Assembly (NCBI RefSeq): GCF_015751905.1
Contig: NZ_JADOUF010000001.1
Coordinates: forward strand, 5,394,001-5,458,000
DNA from: Longispora fulva
GTDB taxonomy: Bacteria; Actinomycetota; Actinomycetes; Mycobacteriales; Micromonosporaceae
Length of the DNA stretch: 64,000 nt
Direction: 5' to 3'
The notes below the pieces were generated by a model. That model worked only from the letters and a program-made list of their open reading frames with translations. It made no database searches and was not told the DNA's origin. Positions 47,171 through 56,664 of this stretch are shown piece after piece (the stretch's first letter is position 1; each line of letters begins with the position of its first letter). Both the position numbers and the translations under genes were made by a program.

Positions 47171-48268
47171 CTACAGCAGGGCGATGTCGTCGCGGTGGAT
47201 CAGTTCGCGGTCGTAGCCCGGGTCGAGGTCACGGGTCGAGCGGCCCAGCAGCGGGGGCAGCTCGATCGAGTCGTAGTTGACCAGGCCGCGGGCCACCGGC
47301 CGCCCCGCCGGGTCGAGCAGGTCCACCGGATCCCCGGCCGTGAACGTGCCGTCCACCGCCGTCACCCCGGCCGGCAGCAGCGACGCGCGCCGGTCGACCA
47401 CGGCAGCGACCGCTCCGGCGTCGAGGTGCAGGCGGCCCTGCGGGGTGGTGGCGTGCGCGAGCCAGAACAGCCGCGACGTGGGGCGGCGGCGCAGCCGGTG
47501 GAACAGGGTGCCGACCGGCTCGCCGGCCAGGGCGGCCCCAGCGTGCGGTGCGCCGGTCAGGACGACCGGGATGCCCGAGGTCGTGGCGATCCGGGCGGCC
47601 TCGATCTTGGTGACCATGCCCCCGGTGCCGAGGCCGGCCGAGCCCGCGCCGCCGATCGTGATGTGCGCCAGGTCCTCCGGGGAGCGTACGTCCGAGATGC
47701 GCAGGGAGCCGGGCCGACCGGGCGGGCCGGTGTACAGGGCGTCCACGTCGGACAGCAGCACCAGCAGGTCGGCGTGCACGAGTGCCGCGACGAGGGCGGC
47801 GAGCCGGTCGTTGTCGCCGAACCGGATCTCGTCGGTGGCCACGGTGTCGTTCTCGTTGACGACGGGCAGCGCGCCGAGGCCGAGCAGCGTCGTCAGGGTC
47901 TGGTGCGCGTTGCGGTAGTGCACCCGGCGGACCAGGTCGTCCACGGTGAGCAGTACCTGGCCGACCCGGATGCCGTACCGGGCGAAGGACTGGGTGTAGC
48001 GGTTGACCAGCAGGCCCTGGCCGACGCTGGCGGCGGCCTGCTGGCTGGCGAGGTCGCGTGGCCGGCGGGCGAAGCCGAGCGGGGCCAGCCCGGCGGCGAT
48101 GGCCCCTGAGGAGACGAGGACGACCTCCACCCCGGCGGCCTGCCGCGCGGCGAGCACGTCGACGAGCGCGTCCACCCGGGCCGGGTCGAGTCCACCGGCT
48201 GCCGTGGTGAGCGAGGAAGATCCGATCTTGACGACGATGCGTCGGGCTCCGGTCACGGTTTCACGCAC
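47171..48268 (-). CDS. proB: Glutamate 5-kinase (proline biosynthesis)
   Basis: 365 residues from GTG 48268; the long open frame further upstream is antisense to proA. The amino-acid-kinase domain has IVVKIGSSSLTT, VLVSSGAIAAGLAPLG and LPVVNENDTVATDEIRFGDN. A C-terminal PUA domain begins near TPQGRLHLDAGAV. It phosphorylates glutamate with ATP, the first step to proline, and is usually feedback-inhibited by proline. It is divergent from proA over 126 bases, whereas the two are often in one operon. The GTG has no strong ribosome site, so 48256 is a possible alternative. Confidence 0.95.
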   Translation of the reverse strand: MRETVTGARRIVVKIGSSSLTTAAGGLDPARVDALVDVLAARQAAGVEVVLVSSGAIAAGLAPLGFARRPRDLASQQAAASVGQGLLVNRYTQSFARYGIRVGQVLLTVDDLVRRVHYRNAHQTLTTLLGLGALPVVNENDTVATDEIRFGDNDRLAALVAALVHADLLVLLSDVDALYTGPPGRPGSLRISDVRSPEDLAHITIGGAGSAGLGTGGMVTKIEAARIATTSGIPVVLTGAPHAGAALAGEPVGTLFHRLRRRPTSRLFWLAHATTPQGRLHLDAGAVAAVVDRRASLLPAGVTAVDGTFTAGDPVDLLDPAGRPVARGLVNYDSIELPPLLGRSTRDLDPGYDRELIHRDDIALL

Positions 48269-48382
48269 CCGCCCATTCTTGTGGATCGGCGGGTACCGAC
48301 AGCCACCGCCCCGACCGCCACCCGACCCGTCCCGACCTGCGGGCCCCGGCCGCGCCCGCCGCGCCACGGTCCGCCCACCTAC

Positions 48383-48388
48383 TAGGCT
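48383..48388 (+). promoter_or_regulatory. -10 element of a leaderless promoter (proA)
   Basis: TAGGCT is followed by 6 bases and the proA ATG at 48395. The -35 would lie over the proB promoter region. Confidence 0.55.
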
Positions 48389-48394
48389 CGGAAC

Positions 48395-49633
48395 ATGGCA
48401 CACGACGTCCGCACCGCCGCGCTCGCCGCCCGCGAGGCCGCCGACATTCTGGCGCTCACCACCCGGGCCGCCAAGGACGCCGCACTGGTGGCGATGGCCG
48501 GGGCGCTGGTGGCGCGTACCCCCGAAATTGTGAAGGCAAACGACGAGGACGTGGCGCGCGGTCGCGTGGCCGGGTTCTCCGAGGCGCTGCTCGACCGGCT
48601 GGCGCTGACCGAGGCCCGGGTCGGGGCGATCGCCGCAGGCCTGCGCCAGGTGGCCGGGCTGCCCGACCCGGTGGGCGAGGTGGTCCGGGGCTCGACCCTG
48701 CCGAACGGCCTGGAGTTGCGCCAGGTCCGGGTCCCGTTCGGGGTGGTCGGCATCATCTACGAGGCCCGGCCGAACGTGACCGTGGACGCCGCCGGCCTGT
48801 GTCTGAAGTCGGGCAACGCCGCCCTGCTGCGCGGCTCGTCCTCGGCCCGGTCGTCGAACGCCGCCCTGGTCGAGGTGCTGCGCGACGCTCTCGCCGCGCA
48901 GGGGCTGCCGGCCGACGCGGTCCAGCTCCTCGACGCCGAGTCGCGGGAGTCCGTGCACGAGCTGATGCGGGCCCGGGGCCTGGTGGACGTGCTGATCCCG
49001 CGCGGCGGGGCGGACCTGATCCGGACCGTGGTCGAGGGCTCGACGGTGCCGGTGATCGAGACCGGGGTCGGCAACTGCCACATCTACGTGGACGCCGACG
49101 CCGACCTGGACATGGCGCTGCGGATCCTGCTGAACGCGAAGACCCAGCGGCCGAGCGTGTGCAACGCGGCCGAGTCGCTGCTGGTGCACGCGGCCGTGGC
49201 GGAGGAGTTCCTGGCGAAGGCCCTGCCGGCCCTCGCCGACGCCGGGGTGACCGTGCACGCCGACCCGGCGGTGTTCGCCGGCGCGGTCGCGGTGACCGAC
49301 GAGGACTTCGGGACGGAGTACCTGTCGTTGGATCTCTCGGCGGCCGTCGTCGACTCCCTCGACGCGGCGGTCAGACACATCAAGGTGTACGGCACGGGCC
49401 ACTCCGAGGCCATCATCACCCGTTCCCAGGCGGCGGCCCGGGCGTTCACGGCCCGGGTGGACGCGGCGGCGGTGCTGGTCAACGCGTCGACCCGGTTCAC
49501 GGATGGCGAGGAGTTCGGCTTCGGGGCCGAGATCGGCATCTCCACCCAGAAGCTGCACGCCAGGGGCCCGATGGGGCTGCCCGAGCTGACCTCGACCAAG
49601 TACGTGGTCACGGGAGACGGGCACATCCGCTAG
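48395..49633 (+). CDS. proA: Gamma-glutamyl phosphate reductase (proline biosynthesis)
   Basis: 412 residues. The aldehyde-dehydrogenase fold carries [20 protein letters not shown] near residue 110, the glycine-rich [20 protein letters not shown] and the catalytic cysteine in [31 protein letters not shown] ends the chain. It reduces glutamyl-5-phosphate with NADPH to the semialdehyde, the second step after ProB. Leaderless start. It converges on the M14 gene with a 20-base gap. Confidence 0.96.
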   Translation: MAHDVRTAALAAREAADILALTTRAAKDAALVAMAGALVARTPEIVKANDEDVARGRVAGFSEALLDRLALTEARVGAIAAGLRQVAGLPDPVGEVVRGSTLPNGLELRQVRVPFGVVGIIYEARPNVTVDAAGLCLKSGNAALLRGSSSARSSNAALVEVLRDALAAQGLPADAVQLLDAESRESVHELMRARGLVDVLIPRGGADLIRTVVEGSTVPVIETGVGNCHIYVDADADLDMALRILLNAKTQRPSVCNAAESLLVHAAVAEEFLAKALPALADAGVTVHADPAVFAGAVAVTDEDFGTEYLSLDLSAAVVDSLDAAVRHIKVYGTGHSEAIITRSQAAARAFTARVDAAAVLVNASTRFTDGEEFGFGAEIGISTQKLHARGPMGLPELTSTKYVVTGDGHIR

Positions 49634-49653
49634 GACGTGCCCGTCCGCCGTGG

Positions 49654-51294
49654 CTAGAACTGCAGGGACCAGAGGTCGATCTTGCCGGTGTCCGCGCTCG
49701 CGATGTCCTGGACGCGGAGTTTCCACACCCCGTTCGCGGCTGACGGGACGGTCGCCGAGTAGGACTTCAGCACGTTGTCGGCGCTGTCGCCGTTCGGGAA
49801 GTCCTCCAGCACCACGACCGTGCCGTCCGGCTTGACCAGGCTGATCACCAGGTCACCCCGGTAGGTGTGTTTGATGTCGACGTTCACGGTGACCGTGGTC
49901 TTGCCGGACACCCCGGTCACCGTGATCGGGCTCTCCACCGTCGTGTTGTCGGGGATCGCGACGTCGGTGGCGTTCTCGAACCTGGGGCCGGGCGGCTGGG
50001 TGGTGCCGCAGTACTGCTGCTCCTTGCCGATCGAGCGCTGCGGGCAGTCGGCGTACTCGACGAGCGTGAGCACCGCCTCCTTGTTCCGGGAGGTCTGCGC
50101 GGGGATCACCTCGTCGGGCGGGTAGAAGCCGTAGCTGCCGCCGTACATCTCGAAGGTGTAGGCGAAGATCTTCTGGCTGCCCCACATCCAGTCGAGGATG
50201 TCGCCGTCGGTGATGTAGTCGTCGGCCGACTGCTCGGGCGTGTAGCTGTTGGTGCCGGCCATCTGCTGGCCCATGGTCGAGAAGGTGGCGTTGTCGTCGG
50301 CGGTCATCCCCGACGGGGTGTGGTTCGTGGTGTAGCCGAACGGCCACAGCACCAGCTCGCCGTACGTGTGGAAGTCGATCCCGACCCGGATCTGCTGCTT
50401 GCCTCCCACGACCCGGCTGAGCACCCAGTCGGAGACCTTCTTCGTCTCCGGCGCGGAGAACGCCGACGGCCCCCGGTAGGTCTCGCTCGAGGTGCTGCTC
50501 GACGAGCCGTTGCAGCAGCCCCAGTTGTAGGACCAGTTCCGGTTGGGGTCGGTGCCGACGTTGGACGAGCCGGAGTTGGGCTGCCGGTTCTTCCGCCAGG
50601 ACCGGTAGGAGCCCGACGCGATGTCGTACTCGCCGCCGTCCGGGTTCATGTCCGGGATCACCCAGATCTCGCGGGTGTTCACCAGGTTGGTGATCCGCGG
50701 GTCGGTGCCGTAGTTGTCGATGAACAGGTGCAGCAGGTACACCGACATCTCGACGGTCAGGTGCTCGCGGGCGTGCTGGTGGGCGTCGAACAGCACCTCC
50801 GGCTCGTCCTCGTCGGTGGCCACGTTGTCGGAGATCTTGACCAGCATCAGATCCCGGCCCTCGTACGACGTGCCGAGGCTGTACTTCTTCGCGATCGCCG
50901 GCTTGGAGGCGACCAGGTTGTTCACCTCGGTCGTCAGCTCGGCGTAGTTGTGGTAGTTCGAGTCGGCCGACGGGAAGTCGTCGATGGCGGCCTTGCCCCG
51001 GTCGGTCGGCACGGTGACCTTCTGCGCCGTGAAGCCGAGTTTCAGGATCTCCCGCAGCTCCGAGGGGGTGGCGGTCACGCTGATCCGGCCGCCCTCGACG
51101 TGGTCCACCGAGGCCCCGGTACCAGCCACGGCGTTGACGCGGTCGCGGGTGAGGGGCCCGCTGAGCACGTATTCGGCGGAGGACTCGGCGGGGTCGTGGC
51201 GCGGGTCGGCCGTCGCGGGCCCGGCGAGCGCCAGGCCGAGCAACGCGACGACGCCGACGGTCAACCACCGTCGGCGTCCGAAGCGGACTGTCAT
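49654..51294 (-). CDS. Secreted M14 zinc carboxypeptidase with C-terminal P-domain
   Basis: 546 residues from ATG 51294, preceded by GGAGGA; the longer frame lacks a signal at its start. A signal peptide ([20 protein letters not shown]) leads to a propeptide, then the peptidase: zinc site HxxE in [16 protein letters not shown] (the H and E are the ligands), [23 protein letters not shown], and the general base glutamate in [12 protein letters not shown]-terminal domain ([18 protein letters not shown] ... [19 protein letters not shown]) is a P/proprotein-convertase-type beta sandwich that may anchor or stabilise it. It removes C-terminal residues outside the cell. Confidence 0.93.
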   Translation of the reverse strand: MTVRFGRRRWLTVGVVALLGLALAGPATADPRHDPAESSAEYVLSGPLTRDRVNAVAGTGASVDHVEGGRISVTATPSELREILKLGFTAQKVTVPTDRGKAAIDDFPSADSNYHNYAELTTEVNNLVASKPAIAKKYSLGTSYEGRDLMLVKISDNVATDEDEPEVLFDAHQHAREHLTVEMSVYLLHLFIDNYGTDPRITNLVNTREIWVIPDMNPDGGEYDIASGSYRSWRKNRQPNSGSSNVGTDPNRNWSYNWGCCNGSSSSTSSETYRGPSAFSAPETKKVSDWVLSRVVGGKQQIRVGIDFHTYGELVLWPFGYTTNHTPSGMTADDNATFSTMGQQMAGTNSYTPEQSADDYITDGDILDWMWGSQKIFAYTFEMYGGSYGFYPPDEVIPAQTSRNKEAVLTLVEYADCPQRSIGKEQQYCGTTQPPGPRFENATDVAIPDNTTVESPITVTGVSGKTTVTVNVDIKHTYRGDLVISLVKPDGTVVVLEDFPNGDSADNVLKSYSATVPSAANGVWKLRVQDIASADTGKIDLWSLQF

Positions 51295-51372
51295 GGATCC
51301 TCCAGGAGGGGTGCGAGCCCCCTCAAAAGGGAGCTCCAGTGGTGACAGCCACTCAAACAACCCTGGAAGATC

Positions 51373-51409
51373 ACATCAATATATTGTTATCTATGTGTAA
51401 TTCACGTGG
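51373..51409. promoter_or_regulatory. AT-rich promoter patch upstream of the M14 gene
   Basis: An unusually AT-rich run for this genome contains the palindrome CAATATATTG (51377-51386) and the arms CACAT/ATGTG around it. It lies between the divergently reading M14 start and the end of moeZ, so it most likely drives the M14 gene. Confidence 0.4.
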
Positions 51410-52588
51410 TCAGTACGTCGGCAACGACGGGTCGACCGTGTTGATCCACGCGAGGACCCCGCCCTGGACGTGCACCGAGTCCTTGAACCCTGCCGCCTTC
51501 AGCGCGGCCAGCGCCTCGGCCGAGCGCACCCCCGACTTACAGTGCAGGACGATCTGCCGGTCCTGCGGGAGACCCGCCAGCGCCGAGCCGTTCAGGATCT
51601 CGCCCTTGGGGATGAGCACGCTGCCCGGGATGCTGACGATCTCGTACTCGGCAGGCTCGCGCACGTCCACCAGGTACGGCGGCTTCTCCGAGGCCAGCAT
51701 GTCGCGCAGCTCCAGCGCCGTGATCGTCGAGCCGTGGGCCGCCTCCTGGGCCTCGGCCGACACCGCGCCGCAGAAGTCGTCGTAGTCGATCAGGCCGGTG
51801 ACCGTCGGATTCTCCCCACACAGCGCGCAGTTGGGGTCCTTGCGCACCTTCACCTGGCGGTAGGACATCTCCAGCGCGTCGTAGACCATCAGCCGGCCGA
51901 CCAGCGGCTCGCCGATGCCCGTGAGCAGCTTGATCGTCTCGGTGACCTGGATCGAGCCGATGCTCGCGCACAGCACGCCGAGCACGCCGCCCTCGGCGCA
52001 GCTGGGCACCATGCCGGGCGGCGGCGGCTCCGGGTACAGGCAGCGGTAGCAGGGGCCGTGCTCGGCCCAGAACACGCTGGCCTGGCCGTCGAACCGGTAG
52101 ATCGAGCCCCAGACGTACGGCTTGCCGAGGAGCACGGCGGCGTCGTTCACCAGGTACCGCGTCGCGAAGTTGTCCGTGCCGTCCACGATCAGGTCGTACT
52201 GCCCGAAGATCTCGAAGACGTTGTCGTTGTCGAGGGCCACATTGTGAATGACCACGTTCACGAGGGGGTTGATCTCGCGGATGCTGTTGGCCGCCGACTC
52301 GGCCTTCGGCCGGCCGATGTCGGACTGGCCGTGGATGATCTGCCGCTGCAGGTTCGACTCGTCGACCGTGTCGAATTCGACGATGCCGAGGGTGCCGACG
52401 CCGGCCGCCGCCAGGTACATCAGCGCTGGCGAGCCGAGGCCGCCGGCCCCGACGCACAGGACCTTGGCGTTCTTCAGGCGCTTCTGGCCGTCCATCGCCA
52501 CGTCGGGGATGATCAGATGCCGGCTGTACCGACGGACCTCGTCAACGGTGAGCTCCGCCGCGGGTTCGACGAGTGGGGGCAGGGACAC
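51410..52588 (-). CDS. moeZ: MoeZ-type sulphur-carrier adenylyltransferase/sulphurtransferase
   Basis: 392 residues from GTG 52588, preceded by AAAGG. The E1-like domain has VLCVGAGGLGSPALMYLAAA, DTVDESNLQRQI, VDGTDNFATRYLVND and the zinc pairs CYRC and CALC. The C-terminal rhodanese domain has the persulphide cysteine in LHCKSGVRSAEAL. It adenylates ubiquitin-like sulphur carriers and loads sulphur for molybdopterin, cysteine or thio-natural-product pathways. Position after the ATL gene and before the DUF3152 gene matches the mycobacterial order. Confidence 0.95.
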   Translation of the reverse strand: MSLPPLVEPAAELTVDEVRRYSRHLIIPDVAMDGQKRLKNAKVLCVGAGGLGSPALMYLAAAGVGTLGIVEFDTVDESNLQRQIIHGQSDIGRPKAESAANSIREINPLVNVVIHNVALDNDNVFEIFGQYDLIVDGTDNFATRYLVNDAAVLLGKPYVWGSIYRFDGQASVFWAEHGPCYRCLYPEPPPPGMVPSCAEGGVLGVLCASIGSIQVTETIKLLTGIGEPLVGRLMVYDALEMSYRQVKVRKDPNCALCGENPTVTGLIDYDDFCGAVSAEAQEAAHGSTITALELRDMLASEKPPYLVDVREPAEYEIVSIPGSVLIPKGEILNGSALAGLPQDRQIVLHCKSGVRSAEALAALKAAGFKDSVHVQGGVLAWINTVDPSLPTY

Positions 52589-52708
52589 AGCGGTGCCTTT
52601 CGGTCGCAATTCGCAGTCGCGTCAGGGGCCGGGGCGGGCGGCCATCCTGCCATTGTGCCCCGCGACACCGGTGTTCGGCGGTGACCCGGGACTCAGTTTC
52701 GACAACCC

Positions 52709-53629
52709 CTAGTTTTCGGGTACGTACGACCCCGGCGGCCCGGTCAGCCGCTTCCCGTCGACGTAGGGCCAGGAGTTGGCCGTGCAGCCGTACAGGCCGA
52801 GGTTCTGCTGGAGCATCACCGGGGCAGGCCCGCCGGGGGCCGGGCAGCGCTCGTGCACCGCGCCGAGCTGGTGGCCGACCTCGTGGTTGACCGCGAACTC
52901 CCGGTACGCGCCGAGCGGGGCCCCGTAGTCCGGCACGGCCGTCAGCCACCGGCTCAGGTTGATGATCACCTTGTTGCTCTTCAGCCGGCAGGACAGGAAC
53001 TGCTTGGCCTGGATGCCGTCCTCTCGGCAGAGGGCGTCGGTGGTGGCCTCCGTGGCCAGGTACACCGTGAACTCCCCGCCGGTCGGCACCCGCTGCAGCC
53101 GCAGGTCCCCGGCGGCCGTCCAGCCGCGGGGGTCGCCGAGTACCCGGTCGACCTCGGCGGCGAAGTTCCCGACGTCCTGGGCGGATCCGTCCTCGACGGC
53201 CACCCGGTATTGCCTGATCTGTCCAGCTTTGCCGAACACGGCGCCGGTCCCGGCCGCGAAGGAGTAGGTCCCCGCCCCGGACCTCGGGAAGGCCGCAGGG
53301 GTCGGCTGGCCGGAAGGACCCGCGGCAGCACCGCTGGCCCCGGCCACCACCCCGGCATGGGCGCCACCGGCGGCACTCGCCCGGGCACCGGTTGCCGCCC
53401 TGGCGGAGTCACCCGGGGCGCGCGGCTCCATCACCGGCTCCGGACGGGGCACCCGAGCCGCCGCCGGCATCTCCGCCGGCAGGCTCAGCCCGCGGACGAA
53501 GTCGACCGTGACCAGCAGCCCGGCCAGCAGCAACAGGCAGATCAGCACCGTCCGCTGCCGCCGGCGCAGCATCTCCCGATGGGGGTCCGGGCGGGTCTCC
53601 GGGTCCGTGCTCAGGCTGGCCCTCGACAT
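52709..53629 (-). CDS. DUF3152 membrane-anchored metallopeptidase-like protein
   Basis: 306 residues. A short cytoplasmic part, one transmembrane helix (TVLICLLLLAGLLVTVDFV) and an alanine/proline-rich linker precede an exported domain. The zinc motif HEVGHQLGAVHERC sits near residue 253-266, with histidines spaced as in zincins and two cysteines nearby that may form a disulphide. DUF3152 is uncharacterised but conserved next to moeZ in Actinobacteria. Predicted extracytoplasmic protease. Confidence 0.88.
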   Translation of the reverse strand: MSRASLSTDPETRPDPHREMLRRRQRTVLICLLLLAGLLVTVDFVRGLSLPAEMPAAARVPRPEPVMEPRAPGDSARAATGARASAAGGAHAGVVAGASGAAAGPSGQPTPAAFPRSGAGTYSFAAGTGAVFGKAGQIRQYRVAVEDGSAQDVGNFAAEVDRVLGDPRGWTAAGDLRLQRVPTGGEFTVYLATEATTDALCREDGIQAKQFLSCRLKSNKVIINLSRWLTAVPDYGAPLGAYREFAVNHEVGHQLGAVHERCPAPGGPAPVMLQQNLGLYGCTANSWPYVDGKRLTGPPGSYVPEN

Positions 53630-53673
53630 GGCCCCACCATGACATTCCGGGCAACTCGACCATCGATGACACG

Positions 53674-53703
53674 CCGAACGGCCCGGCGAACCGGGCCGTT
53701 CGG
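53674..53703 (-). terminator. Terminator hairpin after the DUF3107 gene
   Basis: A perfect 13-bp stem with a CGAA loop on the plus strand. On the minus strand it lies 66 bases past the DUF3107 stop. No long U-tract follows, but the stem is very stable. Confidence 0.65.
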
Positions 53704-53768
53704 AAACGAACTTTCCCCGCCGGCGCTGATCCCCACACGAAGATCACCTTTGGGGTACCGGGCGGAGA

Positions 53769-53996
53769 CTAACCGGCGGTGAACCCCACGGTCCGGGTCA
53801 CCAGCTCAGCGATCTCCACATAGGCGAGCTTGTCGACCGGCACGATCACCCGGCGACCCTTCTCGTCCTCCAGGCTCAGGATCTTGGACTCGGAGTTCAG
53901 AGCCTCGATCACGGCCTTCTCGACCTCGGCCGGCGACTGGGCACTCTCCACGACGAGCTCGCGCGGGGCGAACTGCACGCCGATCTTGACCTCCAC
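53769..53996 (-). CDS. DUF3107 small protein (TB9.4-like)
   Basis: 75 residues from GTG 53996, preceded by GAGGAGG. The product begins MEVKIGVQFAPRELVVESAQ and includes VDKLAYVEIAELVTRTVGF. This matches the actinobacterial DUF3107 family (TB9.4), function unknown. It lies 10 bases after the TetR stop and is probably co-transcribed with it, as in mycobacteria (from memory). Cytoplasmic. Confidence 0.9.
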   Translation of the reverse strand: MEVKIGVQFAPRELVVESAQSPAEVEKAVIEALNSESKILSLEDEKGRRVIVPVDKLAYVEIAELVTRTVGFTAG

Positions 53997-54006
53997 GTAC
54001 CCTCCT

Positions 54007-54651
54007 CTATGAGCTTTCATTGCCTACGAGCGGGAAGTTCGAGATACCACGCCAGGCCAGGGTGGCCATGAGCGCCACGGCCTCCTCCTTGGGCACCTGC
54101 TGGCCGCTCGCCAGCCAGTACCGCGCGCCGATCTCCGCCGCGCCGGTCAGCCCGACGGCAAGCAGCTCGGCCCGCTCCCGGGGGATCGACGTGTCCGACG
54201 TGATGGTCTGGGTGATGGCGGCGATGCAGCCCTGCTCGACCCGGTCGACCCGCTCGCGCACGGCGGGGTCGTTGCGCAGGTCGGACTCGAACACCAGCCG
54301 GTACGCCTCGCCGTTGCCGTCGACGAAGTCGAAGTACGCCTGCATGGCGGCCTCGACCCGGAGCTTGTTGTCGCTCAACTCGGCCATGGCGTCCTGCAGC
54401 CGGCGCACGAGCGCGTCGCAGTGCACGTCGAGCAGCGCGAGGTAGAGCTCCAGTTTGCCGGGAAAGTGTTGGTACAGCACTGGTTTCGACACGCCGGCGC
54501 GCTCAGCGATGTCATCCATCGCGGCCGCGTGGTAACCCTGAGCTACGAAGACCTCCTGGGCGGCGGCGAGGAGCTGCTTACGCCGCGCGGACCTGGGCAG
54601 TCGTACCGGGCGCCCGGTGGTCTGCGCGCCAGTGGTAGGAGCGGCAGCCAT
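54007..54651 (-). CDS. TetR-family transcriptional regulator (Rv3208-like)
   Basis: 214 residues. The HTH is textbook: RKQLLAAAQEVFVAQGYHAA and IAERAGVSKPVLYQHFPGKL. The C-terminal helical domain is typical, with no clear ligand motif. It is coupled to the DUF3107 gene (10-base gap) and divergent from an alpha/beta hydrolase gene over 64 bases. Both may be its targets. No obvious large palindrome is visible in that gap, so the operator is uncertain. Confidence 0.9.
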   Translation of the reverse strand: MAAAPTTGAQTTGRPVRLPRSARRKQLLAAAQEVFVAQGYHAAAMDDIAERAGVSKPVLYQHFPGKLELYLALLDVHCDALVRRLQDAMAELSDNKLRVEAAMQAYFDFVDGNGEAYRLVFESDLRNDPAVRERVDRVEQGCIAAITQTITSDTSIPRERAELLAVGLTGAAEIGARYWLASGQQVPKEEAVALMATLAWRGISNFPLVGNESS

Positions 54652-54715
54652 TGGTCACCTCCGTCTAGCCGGGTCATTGGTACCGGCACCCGTTGAGCGT
54701 ATCCCGTGATCAGCC

Positions 54716-55687
54716 ATGTATCTGAGGCACACTCTCCGTGTGAAGCGCGCACGGATGGTTCCAGAGCAGACCCTGTCCCCCGAAACTGGCCCCTGGCCAG
54801 CGTGGCCCGGCCGTGAGGTCACCCTGGACGGCACGGTCATCCATGTCCGCGACACGCCCGGGACGACACCGGACACCGAACCGGCGCTCTACATCCACGG
54901 TCTCGGCGGTTCCGGACAGAACTGGACAGATCTCGCGGGCCTCCTCGCCGGCAAGCTCGACGGCCAGGCGATCGACCTCCCCGGGTTCGGCCTGAGCGAG
55001 CCGGCGAAGCGGTACGGCGTCGCGGCCTTCGCCGCCCGGGTGATCCGCTGGATCGAGGAGTCCGACCGGGGCCCGGTGCACCTGTTCGGCAACTCCCTGG
55101 GCGGGGCGGTGTCGGTCCGGGTCGCCGCGAACCGGCCGGACCTGGTCCGGACCCTGACTCTGATCTCGCCGGCCATGCCGTTCATGGACCCGCGCTGGTC
55201 GGCGCACTCGAAGCTGCTCCCGATGCTCCTGCTCCCCAACGTCGAGAAGATCGCGACGAAGCGGATCCAGGCGATGGCCCCGGCGGACATCACCCGCGCG
55301 GCGCTCGAGCTCTGCTACGCCGACCCGACCCGGATCACCGAGGACGTGTTCCAGCGCTACACCGACGAGGCGGCGGTCCGGGTGGCGCAGCCCTGGTACG
55401 CCGAGGCCTGGGTGCGCACATTCCGCGACCTGGTCGGCAACTTCGTCCGCGCGTACCTGCCCGGCAGCGGCTCGCTGTGGAACCTCGCGGCGCACGTGGA
55501 GGCCCCGACGCTGGTCATCGCCGGCAACGAGGACCGGCTCGTCGACGTCCGGGTCGCGCCGAAGGTGGCCACCACGATCCCGGACAGCCGGCTGCTGATC
55601 CTCGACCACGTGGGGCACGTCGCCCAGCTCGAAGCGCCCCGGACGGTGGCCCGCGCGGTGCTCGGCCTGCTCGAGGAATTATCTTGA
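54716..55687 (+). CDS. Alpha/beta hydrolase
   Basis: 323 residues if ATG 54716 is used; GTG 54740 and ATG 54755 are alternatives and the last few N-terminal residues do not matter for the fold. Oxyanion HGLGGSGQNW, nucleophile elbow FGNSLGGAVS with Ser, an Asp in VIAGNEDRLVD and the catalytic histidine in HVGHVAQLEAPRTV complete a Ser-Asp-His hydrolase like esterases or lipases. The substrate is unknown. purC follows after 4 bases, so the two share a transcript although their functions look unrelated. Confidence 0.85.
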   Translation: MYLRHTLRVKRARMVPEQTLSPETGPWPAWPGREVTLDGTVIHVRDTPGTTPDTEPALYIHGLGGSGQNWTDLAGLLAGKLDGQAIDLPGFGLSEPAKRYGVAAFAARVIRWIEESDRGPVHLFGNSLGGAVSVRVAANRPDLVRTLTLISPAMPFMDPRWSAHSKLLPMLLLPNVEKIATKRIQAMAPADITRAALELCYADPTRITEDVFQRYTDEAAVRVAQPWYAEAWVRTFRDLVGNFVRAYLPGSGSLWNLAAHVEAPTLVIAGNEDRLVDVRVAPKVATTIPDSRLLILDHVGHVAQLEAPRTVARAVLGLLEELS

Positions 55688-55691
55688 ACGC

Positions 55692-56525
55692 GTGAAGCTG
55701 CTGCACTCCGGCAAGGTCCGGGACGTATACCTCGACGGCGACGACATCATCCTGGTCGCATCCGACCGGGTCTCGATCTACGACGTGGTCCTGCCGACCC
55801 CGATCCCGGACAAGGGCGCGCTGCTCACCGCCCTGAGCCTGTGGTGGTTCGAGCAGCTGGCCGACGTGCTGCCCAACCACGTGATCTCCACGACCGACGT
55901 GCCGGCCGAGTTCGCCGGCCGGGCCATCCGGTGCCGGAGCCTGAAGATGGTGCCGGTCGAGTGCATCGCCCGGGGCTACCTGGTCGGGATGGGCCTGGAG
56001 GAGTACAACAAGACGGGCACGGTCTCCGGCATCGCGCTGCCGGAGGGCCTGGTCGAGGGCTCGAAGCTGCCCGAGCCGATCTTCACCCCGACCACGAAGG
56101 CCGCGGTCGGCGAGCACGACGAGTTCATGACCTTCGACGAGGTGGTCACGGAGGTCGGTTCGGCGACGGCCCAGGAGCTGCGCAGGATCACCCTCGAGTT
56201 GTACTCGCGGGGTGCGGCCGTCGCCGCCGAGCGCGGCATCCTGGTCGCGGACACCAAGATCGAGCTGGGCTGGGACCCGGCCGGCAACCTGGTGCTGGCC
56301 GACGAGGTGCTCACGTCCGACTCGTCCCGGTACTGGGACGCCGCCGCCTGGGCGCCGGGCGGGCCGCAGAAGTCGTTCGACAAGCAGTACCTGCGCGAGT
56401 GGTCGCAGACCCTGGACTGGGACCGGACCGCTCCGGGACCGGAGATCCCGGCCGAGGTCGTGGAGGGCGTCCGGGCCCGCTACATCGACGTGTACGAGCG
56501 CCTGACCGGCAAGTCCTGGATCTAA
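55692..56525 (+). CDS. purC: Phosphoribosylaminoimidazole-succinocarboxamide synthase
   Basis: 277 residues from GTG 55692. It has the SAICAR synthetase signatures LLHSGKVRDVYL, LVASDRVSIYD, MVPVECIARGYLVGMGLEEY and ILVADTKIELGWDP, then LADEVLTSDSSRYW. It joins aspartate to CAIR in purine synthesis, using ATP. The gene starts 4 bases after the alpha/beta hydrolase stop, an unusual partner. A structured element follows immediately before the convergent ferritin-like gene. Confidence 0.96.
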   Translation: MKLLHSGKVRDVYLDGDDIILVASDRVSIYDVVLPTPIPDKGALLTALSLWWFEQLADVLPNHVISTTDVPAEFAGRAIRCRSLKMVPVECIARGYLVGMGLEEYNKTGTVSGIALPEGLVEGSKLPEPIFTPTTKAAVGEHDEFMTFDEVVTEVGSATAQELRRITLELYSRGAAVAAERGILVADTKIELGWDPAGNLVLADEVLTSDSSRYWDAAAWAPGGPQKSFDKQYLREWSQTLDWDRTAPGPEIPAEVVEGVRARYIDVYERLTGKSWI

Positions 56526-56532
56526 GCGTCTT

Positions 56533-56659
56533 GGCCCGCTGAGGGCGGGGAGGCGCTGTGCTGCCCTGCGCGCCTCCGGCGCGACCAGCAGAGGTTCCGG
56601 CATACCGGTGTTGTATGCCGGGTTCTCTGCAACGCACGCATCGTCGTCCTCAGCGGGCC
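56533..56659. other. Structured element shaped like a three-way junction
   Basis: A perfect 12-bp closing stem (GGCCCGCTGAGG at 56533-56544 with its complement at 56648-56659) encloses two further hairpins. One has an 8-bp stem at 56549-56577. The other (56588-56630) has stems GCAGAG/CTCTGC and CCGGCATAC/GTATGCCGG. It fills the gap between convergent purC and the ferritin-like gene. It may be a bidirectional terminator, a structured RNA or a REP-like element. No U-tract follows. Confidence 0.6.
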
Positions 56660-56664
56660 CACAC

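Noticed and set aside
47171-49726. 851-codon frame extending proB upstream
   Set aside because: The first ~485 codons are antisense to proA; the kinase domain begins at IVVKIGSSSL just after the GTG at 48268.
51295-51409. Riboswitch or leader RNA before the M14 gene
   Set aside because: The region is AT-rich with a palindrome, but no conserved riboswitch core or stable multi-stem fold is apparent.
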